This document shows positions 11,413-23,253 of a stretch of 64,000 nt of DNA, in pieces. The stretch comes from Aplectana chamaeleonis (Eukaryota; Nematoda; Chromadorea; Rhabditida; Cosmocercidae), in the NCBI GenBank assembly GCA_029168955.1, contig JAPDOI010000195.1, forward strand, positions 310,001 through 374,000, given 5' to 3'. The notes under the pieces are model-generated. The model searched no databases. It was not told where the DNA came from and saw only the letters and a program-made list of their open reading frames with translations. The translations under genes and the position numbers were made by a program. Every line of letters starts with the position of its first letter. Positions within the stretch are counted from its first letter, which is position 1.

Positions 11413-12349
11413 GTCCTCGATCGCGGTTGTTACGTTATTGTCTGTTGCGAACTTACGAGCAGCAAGACGCTCTTCACGTATTCGCTCTCTCTCCTCCCTG
11501 GTTAGAGATGAGCGTAGGTATATGCCCTTTTAATGAGGAAAGAAACGCAGCCGTGGAACACGCCTAACCGCCTCAACTTTGAACCTGGATGAAAGCAAGA
11601 CTATTTCTAAGCTCTGGTACATCCCTAGTGACCTGTTGATTTTGATTATCACCAGCAGCGGAGCGGTGGGCCTCGGTGAAATATAAGTAGTAATAAGGAG
11701 GTTCCGACGAAAAAGCCACCGCTCCGCGTTGTGATAACCGAAACCATGAGTTCACTTGGAATGGAACACACTCATACACTGAGGGAGGCTAGCGCAGCTC
11801 TTCAAGGGGGCAACCCTCCGGGCACCGGCGCTTGCCCCCCCCCCCAATCGGGGGTGGGGGCTACCGCCGAAGTGACTATTTGGCTTGATCGAAGCCCCCC
11901 CCCGTCACTGCCCTGAAGCCCCCCTGTCACTGCCCTGTAGCCCCTGTCACTGCCCTGAAGCCCCCTGTCACTGCCTTGAAGCCCCCTTGTCGCTGCCTTG
12001 AAGCCCCCTGTCACTGCCTTGAAGCCCCCTGTCACTGACCTGAAGCTCCCCCCCCCGTCACTGACCCGGAGCACTGATGTCACGGCCCCGGAACAGTGGC
12101 GTCACGGCCGTGAAGCAGTGAAGTCACCCTTCCCCCCCCCCTGAAAGCGTCGCCGCTCTCCTCCAAAAATATCACTTCCTGACAGGGACTTGAAGTCCCC
12201 GTCCAGGGCCGGCCCTGTTGGGCCGAATGCGGCTCTCTATGAGGTGAGGCGCCTTTTATACCGGTTAGGCACGTGATAGATCACAGGAGAAATCACGTCA
12301 AATCGGGACAAAACTTGTAGGTCGTTTGCACTGGTCTAAGGGTAGGAAC
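11413..12349. other. Repeat-rich spacer with C-tract minisatellite
   Basis: 11812-11850 contains GGCACCGGCGCTTG followed by a long C run. 11888-12110 is a tandem array of a roughly 23-bp unit (CCCCTGTCACTGCCTTGAAG) with variable C runs. I see no gene. The 8-bp duplication GTAGGAAC at 12342-12349 marks the left edge of the next element. Confidence 0.7.
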
Positions 12350-13222
12350 CAGGGGTGTGCGGCAAAGGAATTTGAAATTTCGGCAAACGGCAACGGCAAA
12401 TCACAAAAATGGCCGGCAAACGGCAAACGGCAAAACGGCGAACGGCAAAACCTGTTTTTTGCTATAATACACCAACATTTGTTTAGTCGTGTGCTGTTCC
12501 ATGCAATATGTATTAGTTACTATGTGCCTTGCGTTTCACAAGAATTACAGGAAGAAAAAATCCCGTAAATTGAAAGCTACTTGAAAGTCTCAGGTGATCA
12601 GAGAATGCCAATAGCGCTGTTCTATATGTGATCTGTATAGGAGTCCCTATCAAGATCAACAAGGCTGGATGATTAGTCGACACTGTGGCGAAAGACAGAC
12701 CACACCTAGCTCATGACAAGGGCCACGCACAATTTTTACTGTAAGTAGCAAGTAGTACACTCAGGATTCTCTTTTTCGCTCACTTGATATGGTTTCACTT
12801 GTGAGGCTACAGGAGTGGAGTGAGATTAGTCTAGTTGTATGCACAATAAAAGCAAATTTCGAATTTTCACGAGAAATCAAGAGCTCCGAAGGGCGCGTTG
12901 ATCGATTGCACAGAATGAAAGAATCTGGTGACAATTCGACTGTCACATGCGACGCGCGCGACGGAAAGCCGCTGCGCTCACGTCGCCGCTGGAGCGCCGC
13001 GTGCAGTGCGTTTAGCCAGCCGGACTGCTCTTGGGCGCTTCCCTTTCTGTGTATTCGGTCTACAAGCCGGAACGAGGCTCATTACGACAACAATGTCGGC
13101 TAAAAGCGAGCAATAAGTCACTCTTAACGGTCCCAAACTTAAATGAGGTGTGTTCGCACCAACGACTTCCCCTGTGGCTACAGACGATATTATCATTTTT
13201 TCATCTTTACATCGTTCCTTAA

Positions 13223-13698
13223 AGGCAGTGTTCACGATAAGATTCGTTTTTCTGCTTTTTCGCCTGTTTTGAAGACGGTCCCATGCTGATTCCAATGATG
13301 TTTTTAAAATCGTACAAGACCCTCTAGGAACAGAGTTACAGTCCCTCAAAAATTGAGCTAGGGAAGCATGGTGGACGAGTTGTCCGAGGCTTGTAACTTC
13401 CGTCAATGTATGCAAGCTGACCTGAGTAAGGAGAGAAGTTGGAAATAAAGGGAAGAACGGGGCGATTGATCGGAAACCATCGCTCGTCTCACAATCTCGA
13501 GCATTCATTTGTTCACGTCGGTGGGCGTGGAAAGTGCATCTGGGGTGTAACGAGCTGACGGGTGTCCAACTTTAGGGCCGTGAGGCACCGTTCCGAGCTC
13601 ATTTTTCTTAGTTTTTTCAACGTTAAGGTTGCGCTAGGCCCCGCAGCTGCCGATCTCCACTAGAAAATCAGACATGGTTTTTATCGTGGACACTGCCT
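13223..13698. mobile_element. TTAA-flanked MITE
   Basis: AGGCAGTGTTCACGATAA and its complement (TTATCGTGGACACTGCCT) bound 476 bp, flanked by TTAA and TTGA. Its interior resembles the copies at 14696-15185 and 47585-48068 (GACGAGTTGTCCGAGGCTTG). The long reverse-strand frame here is an artefact of the repeat. Confidence 0.85.
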
Positions 13699-13706
13699 TT
13701 GAAAAC

Positions 13707-13850
13707 CAGGGCTGTGCGTAATTACGAATTACGATTTACGAATTACGGGCGTTTTTGGCAATTTTTTTACGATTTACGATTTACGAAATTTCGGGCCAAA
13801 ATCGTAATGAATCGTAACAAATCGTAACAAATCGTGAAAATGTGGTTGAG
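13707..13850. mobile_element. hAT-like left end with TTACGA word array
   Basis: CAGGGCTGTGCGTAATTACG at 13707 closely matches the hAT-type ends at 12350 and 29482 and is followed by repeated TTACGAATTACG, ATTTACGA and AATCGTAA words. I found no matching right end, so it may be truncated. Confidence 0.5.
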
Positions 13851-13955
13851 GGAACAATGTAAGCTTGTTGTCTAGGGTATAGACGAATTTACCACTTCTT
13901 TCACACTCCTGATATTTGATTACTCTTCTAGATTTCAATTTTCGACGCAACCTTA

Positions 13956-14431
13956 AGCCTAGTTTTGACTGCAGGTGGTCGCTGCGGCCATGCGAGGGAC
14001 AACTGTTCCTTTTTCATCGCGCGTAATGGGAAGCCGCTCCAATTGTGATCGCTTCGTGGCAAACGTCCTACATCGCTGGGTCGCGGCGACGAAATCCTAT
14101 GTTTTACTGCATCGCTGCTCGAAGAGCGATTCTCAATAGTCGCTGACCATCGCTCCATCGCGGCTAAAATGGCAGCGATGGAGCGATGGCCAGCGAATGA
14201 CATGTTTCGTCTAATGAACGTTGACCCCTTCACATGACAAGATCAGTGTTTTCGAGTTGAAACGCGTTATTGATGAATACCAGCCATTAATTTCACTGAT
14301 TGATTGAATTTCTTCTATCATCCGTGGGCCTATGCACTATGAACAGAATCGCTGCCGCTGCTACATCGCTGCAGCAGCGGGTGCAAAATCGCTGCGATGA
14401 AAAACAGTAGCGATGCAGTCAAAACTAGGCT
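13956..14431. mobile_element. MITE with CATCGCTGC word arms, TTA-flanked
   Basis: Inverted ends AGCCTAGTTTTGACTGCA bound 476 bp, with TTA on both sides. Its arms contain many copies of ATCGCTGC, CATCGCTCC and CGATGG words in both orientations. A 3-bp TTA duplication would suit PIF/Harbinger, but this is inference. Confidence 0.7.
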
Positions 14432-14695
14432 TTAGCCTGGCATTCCCAGCCGGGCGTAGTCACCTGTAGGTCGGACACGGCGAAATAAAAATGTTGATAA
14501 CGAAATTCAAGTGTGACCGACCGTTCCACTTCTGTCAGTGACCACCCTCATGATGAACACGGGATACGCAGACATTTGACGGAGCTACTGTAAATCAGAG
14601 CCAAATTTCGGTGCGCAGTTGGAGACAACCGCTGTTGCAACACGTGCAAGCAGAATCATGCTGGGACCACGAGGTCCAAGCACGATAATGCTTAG

Positions 14696-15185
14696 AGGCA
14701 GTGTTCACGATAAAAAGATGTGTTTCAGTTTTCACTAGGAATAGGTAGTTGAGAAGCACACTGTAACGTTGACGTCGAAAGAGCGCATGAAAACGGGCCA
14801 GGAAGAGCCCCAAAAGAGCCCGAAATTGCCACTTCGAGCGCAAGGCAAACCCCAAAAGCGCAATGTTCGCATTCCGACGTGTACAAAAGAAAACTCGAGA
14901 TCGTGGGATGAGCGATGATTTCCGATCAGTAGCCCAGTTCTACCCTTCATTCTCAAGTTCTCTCTTCACCCAGATAAGCTCGCATACATCGGCTGCAAAA
15001 GACGGAAGTTACAAGCCTCGGACAACTCGTCCACCATGCTTTCCTAGCTCAATGTTTGAGGGACCATAACTCCGTTCCCAGAAGGTCTTGTACGATTTCA
15101 GAGACATTATTGGAATCAGCATAGGATCGTTTTCAAGATATGTAGGCGGTAAAACACAAGAAGATTTTTAACGTGGACACTGCCT
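14696..15185. mobile_element. TTAA-flanked MITE (reverse orientation)
   Basis: 490 bp bounded by AGGCAGTGTTCACGATAA and CGTGGACACTGCCT, flanked by TTAG and TTAA. It carries the GACAACTCGTCC segment shared with the 13.2-kb and 47.6-kb copies, in the opposite orientation. Confidence 0.85.
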
Positions 15186-15616
15186 TTAAGCTGCAGGCTG
15201 CAGAAGCGGTCGTCTGCAACTGCGGACAGGAACTCCACCTCGATATAGAAATTAATGAGGTTTGGCTCTAAATACCTGGCTGGCTTATAAAAAAATATAG
15301 GTTGAAACCCAATGTGCACTTCATTGTACAAGTTCACGGAGATTCCGAAAACAATCACCACGCATCCATCTTCAGCGGTTCAAAAGCTACAAGCAAAAAA
15401 CTGGTATTTTGTGAATTGGAATTCACTGAAGGACCGGGAAAATATTTTTCTGACCTGAAAACTATTCGACAAATAGTTTCATGGGGATTTCCGGAGCAAC
15501 TTCTGGCAGATGTACATCCCCGAAGGCAATTAGCTACGAGAGGAAAATGTGGTGAATCCAAGAGTCAGTTTCAAACAGTTACCGACTCTCGTTGAACCTC
15601 GGCATTAGTTCAATAT

Positions 15617-15954
15617 TGTTGACGTTGACTGCAGCTTTGCACGAGGTGGTATCAGGCTTCATTCGACTGACGTTTCGACGGTTTCGCCTTCTTCAGAATC
15701 TGAAAGAGCCAAATCCAGCTGTGAAAACCATACACCATAAAGGTAAACTCTCTACGGGATGTCGAATCCGAAACTTCCAAACTGATATTATATGAGTTTG
15801 GAAATTTGGGAGTCGAATTTCTGAAGAGAGTCAACCGCTACGGTGTTCGATTGCATGTTTATAACTGGATTTGGCCCTTTCAGAATATGAAGAAGGCGAA
15901 ACCGTCGAATAAAGCCTGATACCACCTCGTGCAAAGCTGCAGTCAACGTCAACA
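15617..15954. mobile_element. 338-bp foldback element
   Basis: Inverted arms of about 100 bp begin TGTTGACGTTGACTGCAGCT and contain GCACGAGGTGGTATCAGG and GGTTTCGCCTTCTTC. No coding capacity. It is nested in the 12350-20926 element. Confidence 0.8.
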
Positions 15955-16535
15955 GTATGAGCTCGGAACAATTTTACAAAAATGTATGGCAGCACAGTTT
16001 CAACTTTTCAAAAAGATTATTAAATGTTTTTGAAATTGAGAATTCAGTCAAATTTTAAAAGCAAAAGAAAAAAATTTCAAAATAGTTTATTTTCGAAATC
16101 ACAGATTTATAGAGAACCTTCACCTTTCTGCAATCCAGAATTCTGAAAAACCTTCACCTCTCGAACCGTTGTTTTCACCCCAACAAACTTATGTTTATGG
16201 GGAGGAACGCATATACAGTTGACCGCAATGTTAATAGGACATGGTGCGGTTGCGAACTCGCACTAAAACTACGGTAGAATCTGGCACTTTGCCAGAGTTC
16301 GTCATCGATCGGCGCCAACCGTCGTCTCTCTGCTCACGAGTCCATCGAAAATATTATTGAACCTTGCCTCTAATGACCGCTGTGAATACTGTTAAATTCA
16401 AAAAAGCCAGACAAAGTATTTGCAGATTTTATCAACTTCCTTTTCCAATTATGACCATCAGCCCACCAACCGACTATAGGCGGGCCGATTTATACGAGTT
16501 CTCAACCGGGTTGTATGTTTAAAAGCAGTGTTCAT

Positions 16536-19500
16536 TAGACTTGGGACCGAATCGAATAATTATTCGAATAATATTCGAATAATTCGAATATTCGAGTATT
16601 CGAATATTCGATTCATTCGGGAATTTCAATTTTGGGGTTTATTCGAATATTCGATTTATTCGGGAATTTAAAATTTGGATTTATTCGAATATTCGATTTA
16701 TTCGAGGATTGAAATTTTGGATTTATTCGAATATTCGATTTATTCGAGAATTGAATTTTTGGATTTGTTCGAATATTCGATTTATCCGAAAATTTAAATT
16801 TTGGATTTATTCGAATATTCGATTTATTCGGGAATTTCAATTTTGGATTTATTCGAATATTCGTTTTATTCGAGAATTTCAATTTTCGATTTATTCGAAT
16901 ATTCCATTTATTCGAGAATTTAAAATTTGGATTTATTCGAATATTCGATTTATTCGAAAATTTACATTTCGGATTTATTCGATAAAATTCGGAAAAAAAG
17001 TGCCTCACATTCGAATTAGACAAGACCTATTTCCTTTGAAACAGAAACCCTTCAAAGAATTTTTTCGCAAATTGAGCTATCCATTTTTGTGAGTAACATT
17101 TCCGCTGTTCGTTCTTGTGTGCAGGTCTCCCATCGCGCGCTGTACACAATCACCAACGCATATTGATTAGGGGCGGTGCTGTCCGAAGTTGCCGCAACAG
17201 GCTGGACAGGTACTCAGAAAAATCAAAACAAGTTACTTGTAATATAACTGTAACTTACTTGAATGTCTCAAGTAACTTACATTTATATTACATATAACAT
17301 ACATTTATGTTACATGCAACTTAAATTTATATTACATGTAAGTTACACTTATGTTACATGTAACTTACATTTATATTTTCATTATGAAGGCCATAACGTG
17401 ACGCAGACGACACGCGACGCAGAGAGCGTGTTCCAGACCACGAACTACGCGAAAAAAATGCTGTGCAGGGCCTCCCATGCTGGTGTGGGGCCAAGTACCT
17501 CAAACTAGGGTAGTTGAACCAACATCAACGCCAGTCGTAAGCCTGACCCCGCGAGTGCGTCGTACATTTCCCTTGGAAACATCTTCTTGGTCGATTTAAG
17601 TTACTTGCGACTTATATTGTGCCGTTTGAGTTACATGGAACATATCGGAGGCGCACTGCACCCAGTAACCTCTCAGAAATCGAAAACAAGTTACTTGTAA
17701 CATATCTAAGCTGATGTAAGTTACCTGCGACTTATCTCAAGCCATTTAAGTTGGGGCCTCCTAAACAGGCAGCAGCGACCGTTTATCCAATCGTTTTTAG
17801 CACTGAATACGCAGGAAGTTGGCAAGTTGAAACTTGTTGAAACTCGCAGAGCATTTCTACTGGCAAAACAATGAGATGGAACACTTATGGATAAACAGTC
17901 ACTGCTGCCTATTTAGGTCTTCTCATTTAAGTTACATGCAACATATCGACAGGAAACCGCTGGCAGTTCGCCTCCAATATGTTACATGTAACTTAAATGG
18001 CACAATAAAAGTCGCAAGTAACTTACATCGGCTTAGATATGTTACAAGTAACTTGTTTTCGGGTTTTTATGTTACAAGTAACTTGTTTTCGGGCTTTTAT
18101 GTGACAAGTAACTTGTTTTCATTTTTCTGGGTAGCCGTCGCCCACTGGCGCTGGGCCGCCTCCGCGAAATCAATAGTGTGTTCTCCTGCTCCCATTATTT
18201 TAGGCCGTCGCCGCCGTAATGGTTGATAGAGGGTATCCACGAAAGTGTGGCTGCCCCCTGTCCCCTATTGTGGGAGCTAGTTAAGCCAATCTCCTCCGAT
18301 TTTCAACCCCTCCGTCACTGGTCTCCTTTCTTTGGATTTCGTAATTGATTCTGTATACACATATACGAAACGCAAATATAAGAATTAAACATGAGAAGCG
18401 AAGACAAGTTATGCAACTCAAACTCACATTCTGCAGAAATTTCTCTCGCCGCGCTTTTTCTCCTCTTCTTTTCGAATACTCTGCTATCTTGATGCTCATC
18501 ACCTTTTCGAATAATTTGCTTTGGGGCAATATGTGTATCGTCGATCACTGGGCGAGAGATAGCCGCGACGCAGCGATCTAACGTGATATCACTTGATCGA
18601 TTTTCATGACTATCATTACCTCCTCGCTTGCGTGCGTGCCACGTGTGTTCGTCGCGGCGATCTCTCAACCACCATCGGCATAGAATTCGCATTCAGCACC
18701 CCGAATTACCTCCGCATAGCAATTTTGAGTCAAATCCGAGACTAACCAAACTACCGCATACCCACCGTAATCTAACGCAAGCTGTCAAAAAATCGATATA
18801 CTGCATCAGATACGCGTTGATCACTACAAATAACCCTCAAAGAAACAATTTGAGCAACATCGTAGCGCTCCGGGAAACGTCAAAAGTCGCATTTTGCCAT
18901 CAAATTTCCCTCCCGATGAGAAGCTTTGAACGAATTTAGTCGACAATCGACAAAGAAACCTCAGCTTCGTGATCAGCACCCCAAACAACCCCCACCCCAC
19001 CACCACCACCTCTAGGGGAATTTAAGGTCAAATCTGGAATGTTTTTCTTTAACGCTTTCTGAAGCCCTACTTGATTTAGGTTAACGCTCAACCGAAAATT
19101 GGTACATGTGGGAAATGGTATCACTTCGTGGAAGCTCTGGAAAAAGTGCTTTTGCCCACGCTTTGTCCAGGGGGTTGTTTTGTGCGCTGAACACGATTGA
19201 ACGTTTTCAGCATCTCGAAAGATCAGTATGCGTTTTTGGATGGTACAATAGGTATGCGAAACGGAAGAATGCCTATTACCGATTTTTTCAGAGTGACTAG
19301 GCAGCTGTGAAGGGCATATTCGGGCCCTACGTTCAAAGTGGCTCTAGAAAAGTACAGTTTATGTGGGACTGCCGATTTGGCTATTAGTAGTTTCCTTGTT
19401 AGTGTTCTCCGTCTTGAAGGTAGTTCACGATAAAAACAGTCTCCTAGTTTCTTCGGAAGTCGAAGTTCCGGGGTGATATTTACCTTGATTTCGAAATGTC

Positions 19501-19980
19501 GAATATTCTTCGAATATTCGAATAGGATTCGAATATTCGAATAGTTGGTCGACTTTTCGAATATATTCATTCATTCGGAAATTTCGAAAAGGTTTTATTC
19601 GAATGTATTCATTTATTCGGGATTTTTTAAAAGGCATTATTCGAATGTATTCATTTATTCGGGAATTTTTAAAGGTATTATTCGAATGTATTCATTTATT
19701 CGGGAATTTTGAAAACGCCTTATTCGAATATATTCATTTATTCGGGATTTTTGAAAACGCCTTATTCGAATATATTCATTTATTCGGGAATTTTGAAAAC
19801 GCCTTATTCGAATATATTCATTTATTCGGGATTTTTTAAAAGGCATTATTCGAATGTATTCATTTATTCGGGATTTTTTAAAAGGCACTATTCGAATGTA
19901 TTCATTTATTCGAAATTTTTGAAATGGCCGTATTCGAATTATTCATTCATTCGAAAACTCGGGTCGAATGCCCATCTATA
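16536..19980. mobile_element. ATTCG-word element with 8-9-bp target duplication
   Basis: It is flanked by AGTGTTCAT on both sides (16527-16535, 19980-19988; one base is shared with the element end). Ends read TAGACTTGGGACCGAAT and ATTCGACCCGAG-like in inverse. Each arm is an array of a 42-bp unit built from ATTCGAATATTCG and TTTATTCGGG: about nine copies at 16600-16985 and eight at 19570-19925. 18135-19490 in the middle has no recognisable gene. The size of the duplication suggests the hAT group. Confidence 0.75.
17211..18133. mobile_element. GTTACATGTAAC-word element, 923 bp
   Basis: Inverted ends TACTCAGAAAAATC and ATTTTTCTGGGTA bound arrays of AAGTTACTTGTAACATA and ATGTAACTTACAT words. 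The centre (17480-17580) holds a GC-rich core with AAGTACCTCAAACT. It is nested in the ATTCG element. Copies or pieces recur at 36.2-40.9 kb and 53.3-55.6 kb. Confidence 0.75.
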
Positions 19981-20934
19981 GTGTTCATGATGATTTTCGT
20001 TCCCGAGTTTTCCACTCAAAACAATGTGTTGGCAACCAAGTGTTACCAAAATTACGAAGAAACAGCGAGAAACGCACTAAAACGTCGTATTTCAGGGACA
20101 CTATTCTCTGGCCTGGACTAGTTGTCCGATTGGATGAACATGTTCACGGTGGTTGTCACCGATAAAAAATGGGGCTAATCAAAAACGGAAGAGTATTCTA
20201 GGCAAAACAGTATTAGTTATGGTCTGAAGGAAAGCACGAAGCAACAGAGAGTAGAGCATTGTAAAAGACGGTTCCACAAAAGATTTCATTGTCGTAGCGA
20301 ACAGTTCCTGTGAACCTTATTAGGCGGAGTGAAATTTGAGAAATTCGTGCCCTTCTGGTGCGTTTTTCTCGATTTCTTCGTCATTTCACTTCTACCCGGG
20401 GGCCAAACAGTCCTATCAGCAATTAATTTCAAAATCAAAGATTATCGTGAACACGGCCTTTAAATGGCTGCTTTCACTCTACAACTTTGATACCACTTGG
20501 TTTTGTAATCTTGGAACTTGCAGGGATCTGAATGCTTCTGGAAAAGGGTTAAGGGGCTAAGACTTTGATATTTGAAAAAAGACATTTGGAGGGTCATAAA
20601 CAACTTAGAACTTGAACGAACTTCTCTGATTACTTCGTCAAGAGTTTACAAGAGAGTTTATATTCTCATCAGTTACCCATTTAATGGGTACAATTACACA
20701 TTACATCAGCTGGAACTAGTCAAAATAATTATTTGTAACAGTTTCGAATTGCTGACCAATACAAAAACTCCCATAAGGGCTAATCCATTTGTTTTGACGT
20801 ATTTTTGCCAAAAAATTGCCGTTTTAGGCGAAAATTTCGGCAAACGGCAACGGCAACAGCAAACCCCAAAAATGGCCGGCAAACGGTAAACGGCAATCGG
20901 CAAACGGCAATTGCCGCACACCCCTGGTAGGAAC

Positions 20935-21137
20935 GAAACCAATGTAAACTCGTTGCTCTCAACTTATAGATACCCTGATTGATTTTATAACAAGATCGAC
21001 TTACTAGTTCTTGAAAATTTTCAAATTACTTATTGACGTGAATGACGATGCGTGCGTTTGGCCTACTATGCCTCTCTGGCCTTTATTGCCGTAAACTACC
21101 TTCTACGACTTCTTCCCATCTTTTCCTTCTCTTCCTC
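20935..21137. other. Short spacer, nothing recognised
   Basis: This is the right flank of the hAT-type element. A small IR element starts at 21138. Confidence 0.5.
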
Positions 21138-21262
21138 TCGGGGGGGGGGGGCAAGCGCCGGAGGAGAGCAGGGGCCTCCCCTGAAGGCCCCCTCGGTGGA
21201 AGCCTGCGCTGTCGCTCCCCCAAGTCGAAAACGGACTCTGTTGTCCGGCGCTTGCCCCCCCC
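21138..21262. mobile_element. 125-bp inverted-repeat element with G/C-tract ends
   Basis: A poly-G tract followed by CAAGCGCCGG pairs with CCGGCGCTTG followed by a poly-C tract. The same CGGCGCTTG-C-tract end occurs at 11829. It lies inside or beside a retrotransposon ORF1 relic. Confidence 0.6.
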
Positions 21263-21271
21263 CCACAGAGT

Positions 21272-21650
21272 CTGAGCAGACTAGAAGACGGGGACGACCA
21301 TGTGTTGGCGCACCCATACGGTAAACATTGGTTGGAATACACCCCAGTAATAGAAACCTGAGGAATAGGTTAACACGTGTAGAATCTTGAGAGATCGTGT
21401 CGAAAGAGGTAGAAGCTAGAGATTTCGGAATATTCGGAATAACAATGGAGCGTTCTCGCTTAATTTCATCGAAATCTGTATTAGACTTAACATTACGAGA
21501 AGAATCATCATCATTGACTACAGTAGAGGCTCTATTAAGCTCAGAAACAGCCAGTTTAGCCTTTAAATCAGAACTTTCCTCCTTCAACAGCTCCGCGTTG
21601 CGCTCCGCTATCTGTTTGACCTCTGCACACATCAACATGCGAGGAAACTC
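21272..21650 (-). pseudogene. Non-LTR retrotransposon ORF1 fragment
   Basis: The - strand frame shows a heptad-like stretch (KQIAERNAELLKEESSDLKA), an acidic Ser-rich spacer, then RERSIVIPNIPKS and VYRMGAPTHGRPRLL. This is the layout of L2/CR1-group ORF1 proteins, with a coiled coil followed by an RNA-binding region with the phrase YRMG..GRPRL. The N-terminal part is replaced by a hairpin (21626-21673), and a 125-bp element adjoins the 3' end. The function in the parent element would be RNA-binding chaperone. Confidence 0.6.
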
Positions 21651-21673
21651 AGCACCTCGCATGTTGATGTGTG
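21626..21673. repeat. 19-bp perfect hairpin
   Basis: Arms 21626-21644 and 21655-21673 (CACACATCAACATGCGAGG and complement) surround a 10-nt loop at the 5' end of the ORF1 relic. Confidence 0.8.
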
Positions 21674-21692
21674 TGTATGGTCCCGGTTTCAA

Positions 21693-22771
21693 TCAGTTCA
21701 TTCGCAACATAAGACCTCGCAACATAAAACTCGTAGCTTCGCATGGACAACTACCGTTCCTGTCGTTTGGAACTGGAATATGTAATACCTCCGTTGGAAA
21801 ACTTAATACCGAAGGACCTCGCTTCTTTGAGGAAGGAACATCTATGAGATTGTAATTTTGCCGTTATTTTTTTCTTACTTCACATGATAGACTGCGCGAG
21901 ATTCAGAACTTAGAACAACAGAGTAAAATCGATGGTTTATTTTCATAAATGGTGAACTTTTCATCAAATTATCCATATTTTTTTTGAAATATGCTCTGAC
22001 ACATACAAATATTCAACTATGAAATTCTAGCAATGTTTGAGCGATGGGCTACAGGTTCTCAGCCTCCAGAGCGTTGCTTAATCATCATTAGCTGAAGAAT
22101 TTTCGAAATTTCCCCAGTGTCCTGCAAATTCGAACATCAGTGACGTAAAATATCATTAGTTTCGGGTCGGGTCCAGACCTAATAGCATTGTTTGAATTTC
22201 GCCGCTGAAGGCAATTAAATGTAGCATTAACGTCCTCAAAAGTGGTCGAAATAGCGATGCTAATGGGGGCAGCATAGCTTCTGATAGAATGCTCACGCCG
22301 TCGGAAACTTCAAAAACAAGTATAAACTACCATATTTGAATCATATCAAATCCAAAAACTTTGCAGTCCCCGCCCTTCGCTTTGATGTCTTCACCTCCCT
22401 ATACAAACTAGCCCAGACTGATTTTCGAATACGGCCACTTCCGTTTCTGAAACTCCAACCACATAGGTGTTAACAGCACGGTTTACCGCGGGAATTTCGT
22501 TGCTCCTCGGCTACTAGACTACATTTTTTTGCTGTCTTCTGGCCAGTCATAGTTTCCTAATGCACTGTTTTTTTTCAACCAATTCATTTGTCATTGGCTA
22601 CAATAAATAAAAATTTTAAAAAATTCAATTACAGTTCACGGCAACGGAAAAAAGGCGATTGTGCGGTGGCAAATTTTCACTAACTATACTGTAAGTTGCG
22701 CCATAATCGACGGCAAATTTGTAATTTTCTCCTGATTTTTGAAGAAAAAACATCGAGAACGTTAGAAATAC
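21693..22771. other. AT-rich stretch, nothing recognised
   Basis: I see no gene or clear repeat between the ORF1 relic and the inverted repeat at 22772. Confidence 0.5.
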
Positions 22772-23000
22772 GGGGACTATCCTAAACGGGGGGGGGGGAC
22801 TCAAGATTCAAGTCAGAAATGAAATGAACCACCGATCTATAACGCTATCAATCATTTCTATAGAATTTAATCAATAACAATGACTGATAGCAGCACCAAG
22901 CATTTTTTATCAAATTTTCAATTCATTTCTATGAGGTGGTTCATTTAATTTCTGACTTGAATCTTGAGTGACCCCCCCCCCGTTGAGGATAGTCTCGAAA
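22772..23000. mobile_element. Inverted-repeat MITE with poly-G/poly-C blocks
   Basis: Arms pair GGACTATCC, a G run and ACTCAAGATTCAAGTCAGAA with their complements, a C run and GGATAGTC. The arms total about 70 bp each with a 100-bp centre. Confidence 0.75.
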
Positions 23001-23253
23001 AACGGTCAGTCGCCCCACACACAGACACTATCAATATACCTAAAGTCTTTACTACGGGTACACGCAAAAATTACAAGAAAAAATCATTTTTTCTCGGCTA
23101 GTTGCCCTTTTTTGTATTTTTTAACCTGCTATTCATGCGTGCATCCTTGATTAATTCTTTAGGTGTATCGATAATGTGTGTATGGGGGGGGAGTGGGGAA
23201 ACATGCCGTTTTTCAACGTTTCTCAACGTTTCCGGTATTTTTCGTGGACTGTA

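Larger units (their letters stand above)
16523..20459. mobile_element. TTAA-flanked MITE split by a later insertion
   Basis: The left 13 bp (AAGCAGTGTTCAT, 16523-16535) follows TTAA. The rest resumes at 19981 and ends CGTGAACACGGCCT at 20459 before TTAA. Removing the interrupting element leaves about 490 bp, the normal length of this family. The right part resembles the 36.3-kb and 45.7-kb copies. Confidence 0.8.
12350..20926. mobile_element. hAT-type non-autonomous element, 8.6 kb including nested insertions
   Basis: The left end CAGGGGTGTGCGG (12350) and right end CCGCACACCCCTG (20926) are perfect inverted repeats, flanked on both sides by GTAGGAAC (12342-12349 and 20927-20934). An 8-bp duplication with CAGGG ends is typical of hAT transposons. 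Its own sequence is roughly 12350-12660 and 20560-20926, both filled with GGCAAACGG repeats. Everything between is later insertions. No transposase is visible. Confidence 0.85.

Noticed and set aside
12978..13508. Long - strand open frame of about 176 codons
   Set aside because: It lies almost wholly inside a TTAA-flanked MITE, and the same peptide phrases appear in the MITE copies at 14.7 and 47.6 kb.
16613..17092. Repeat protein frames on both strands (NIRINPKF and FWIYSNIRF units)
   Set aside because: By-product of the 42-bp ATTCG array, open on both strands because 42 is divisible by three; no start context or gene signals.
19603..19981. Repeat protein frames (FENALFEYIHLFG units)
   Set aside because: Same cause: the right-arm 42-bp array of the ATTCG element.
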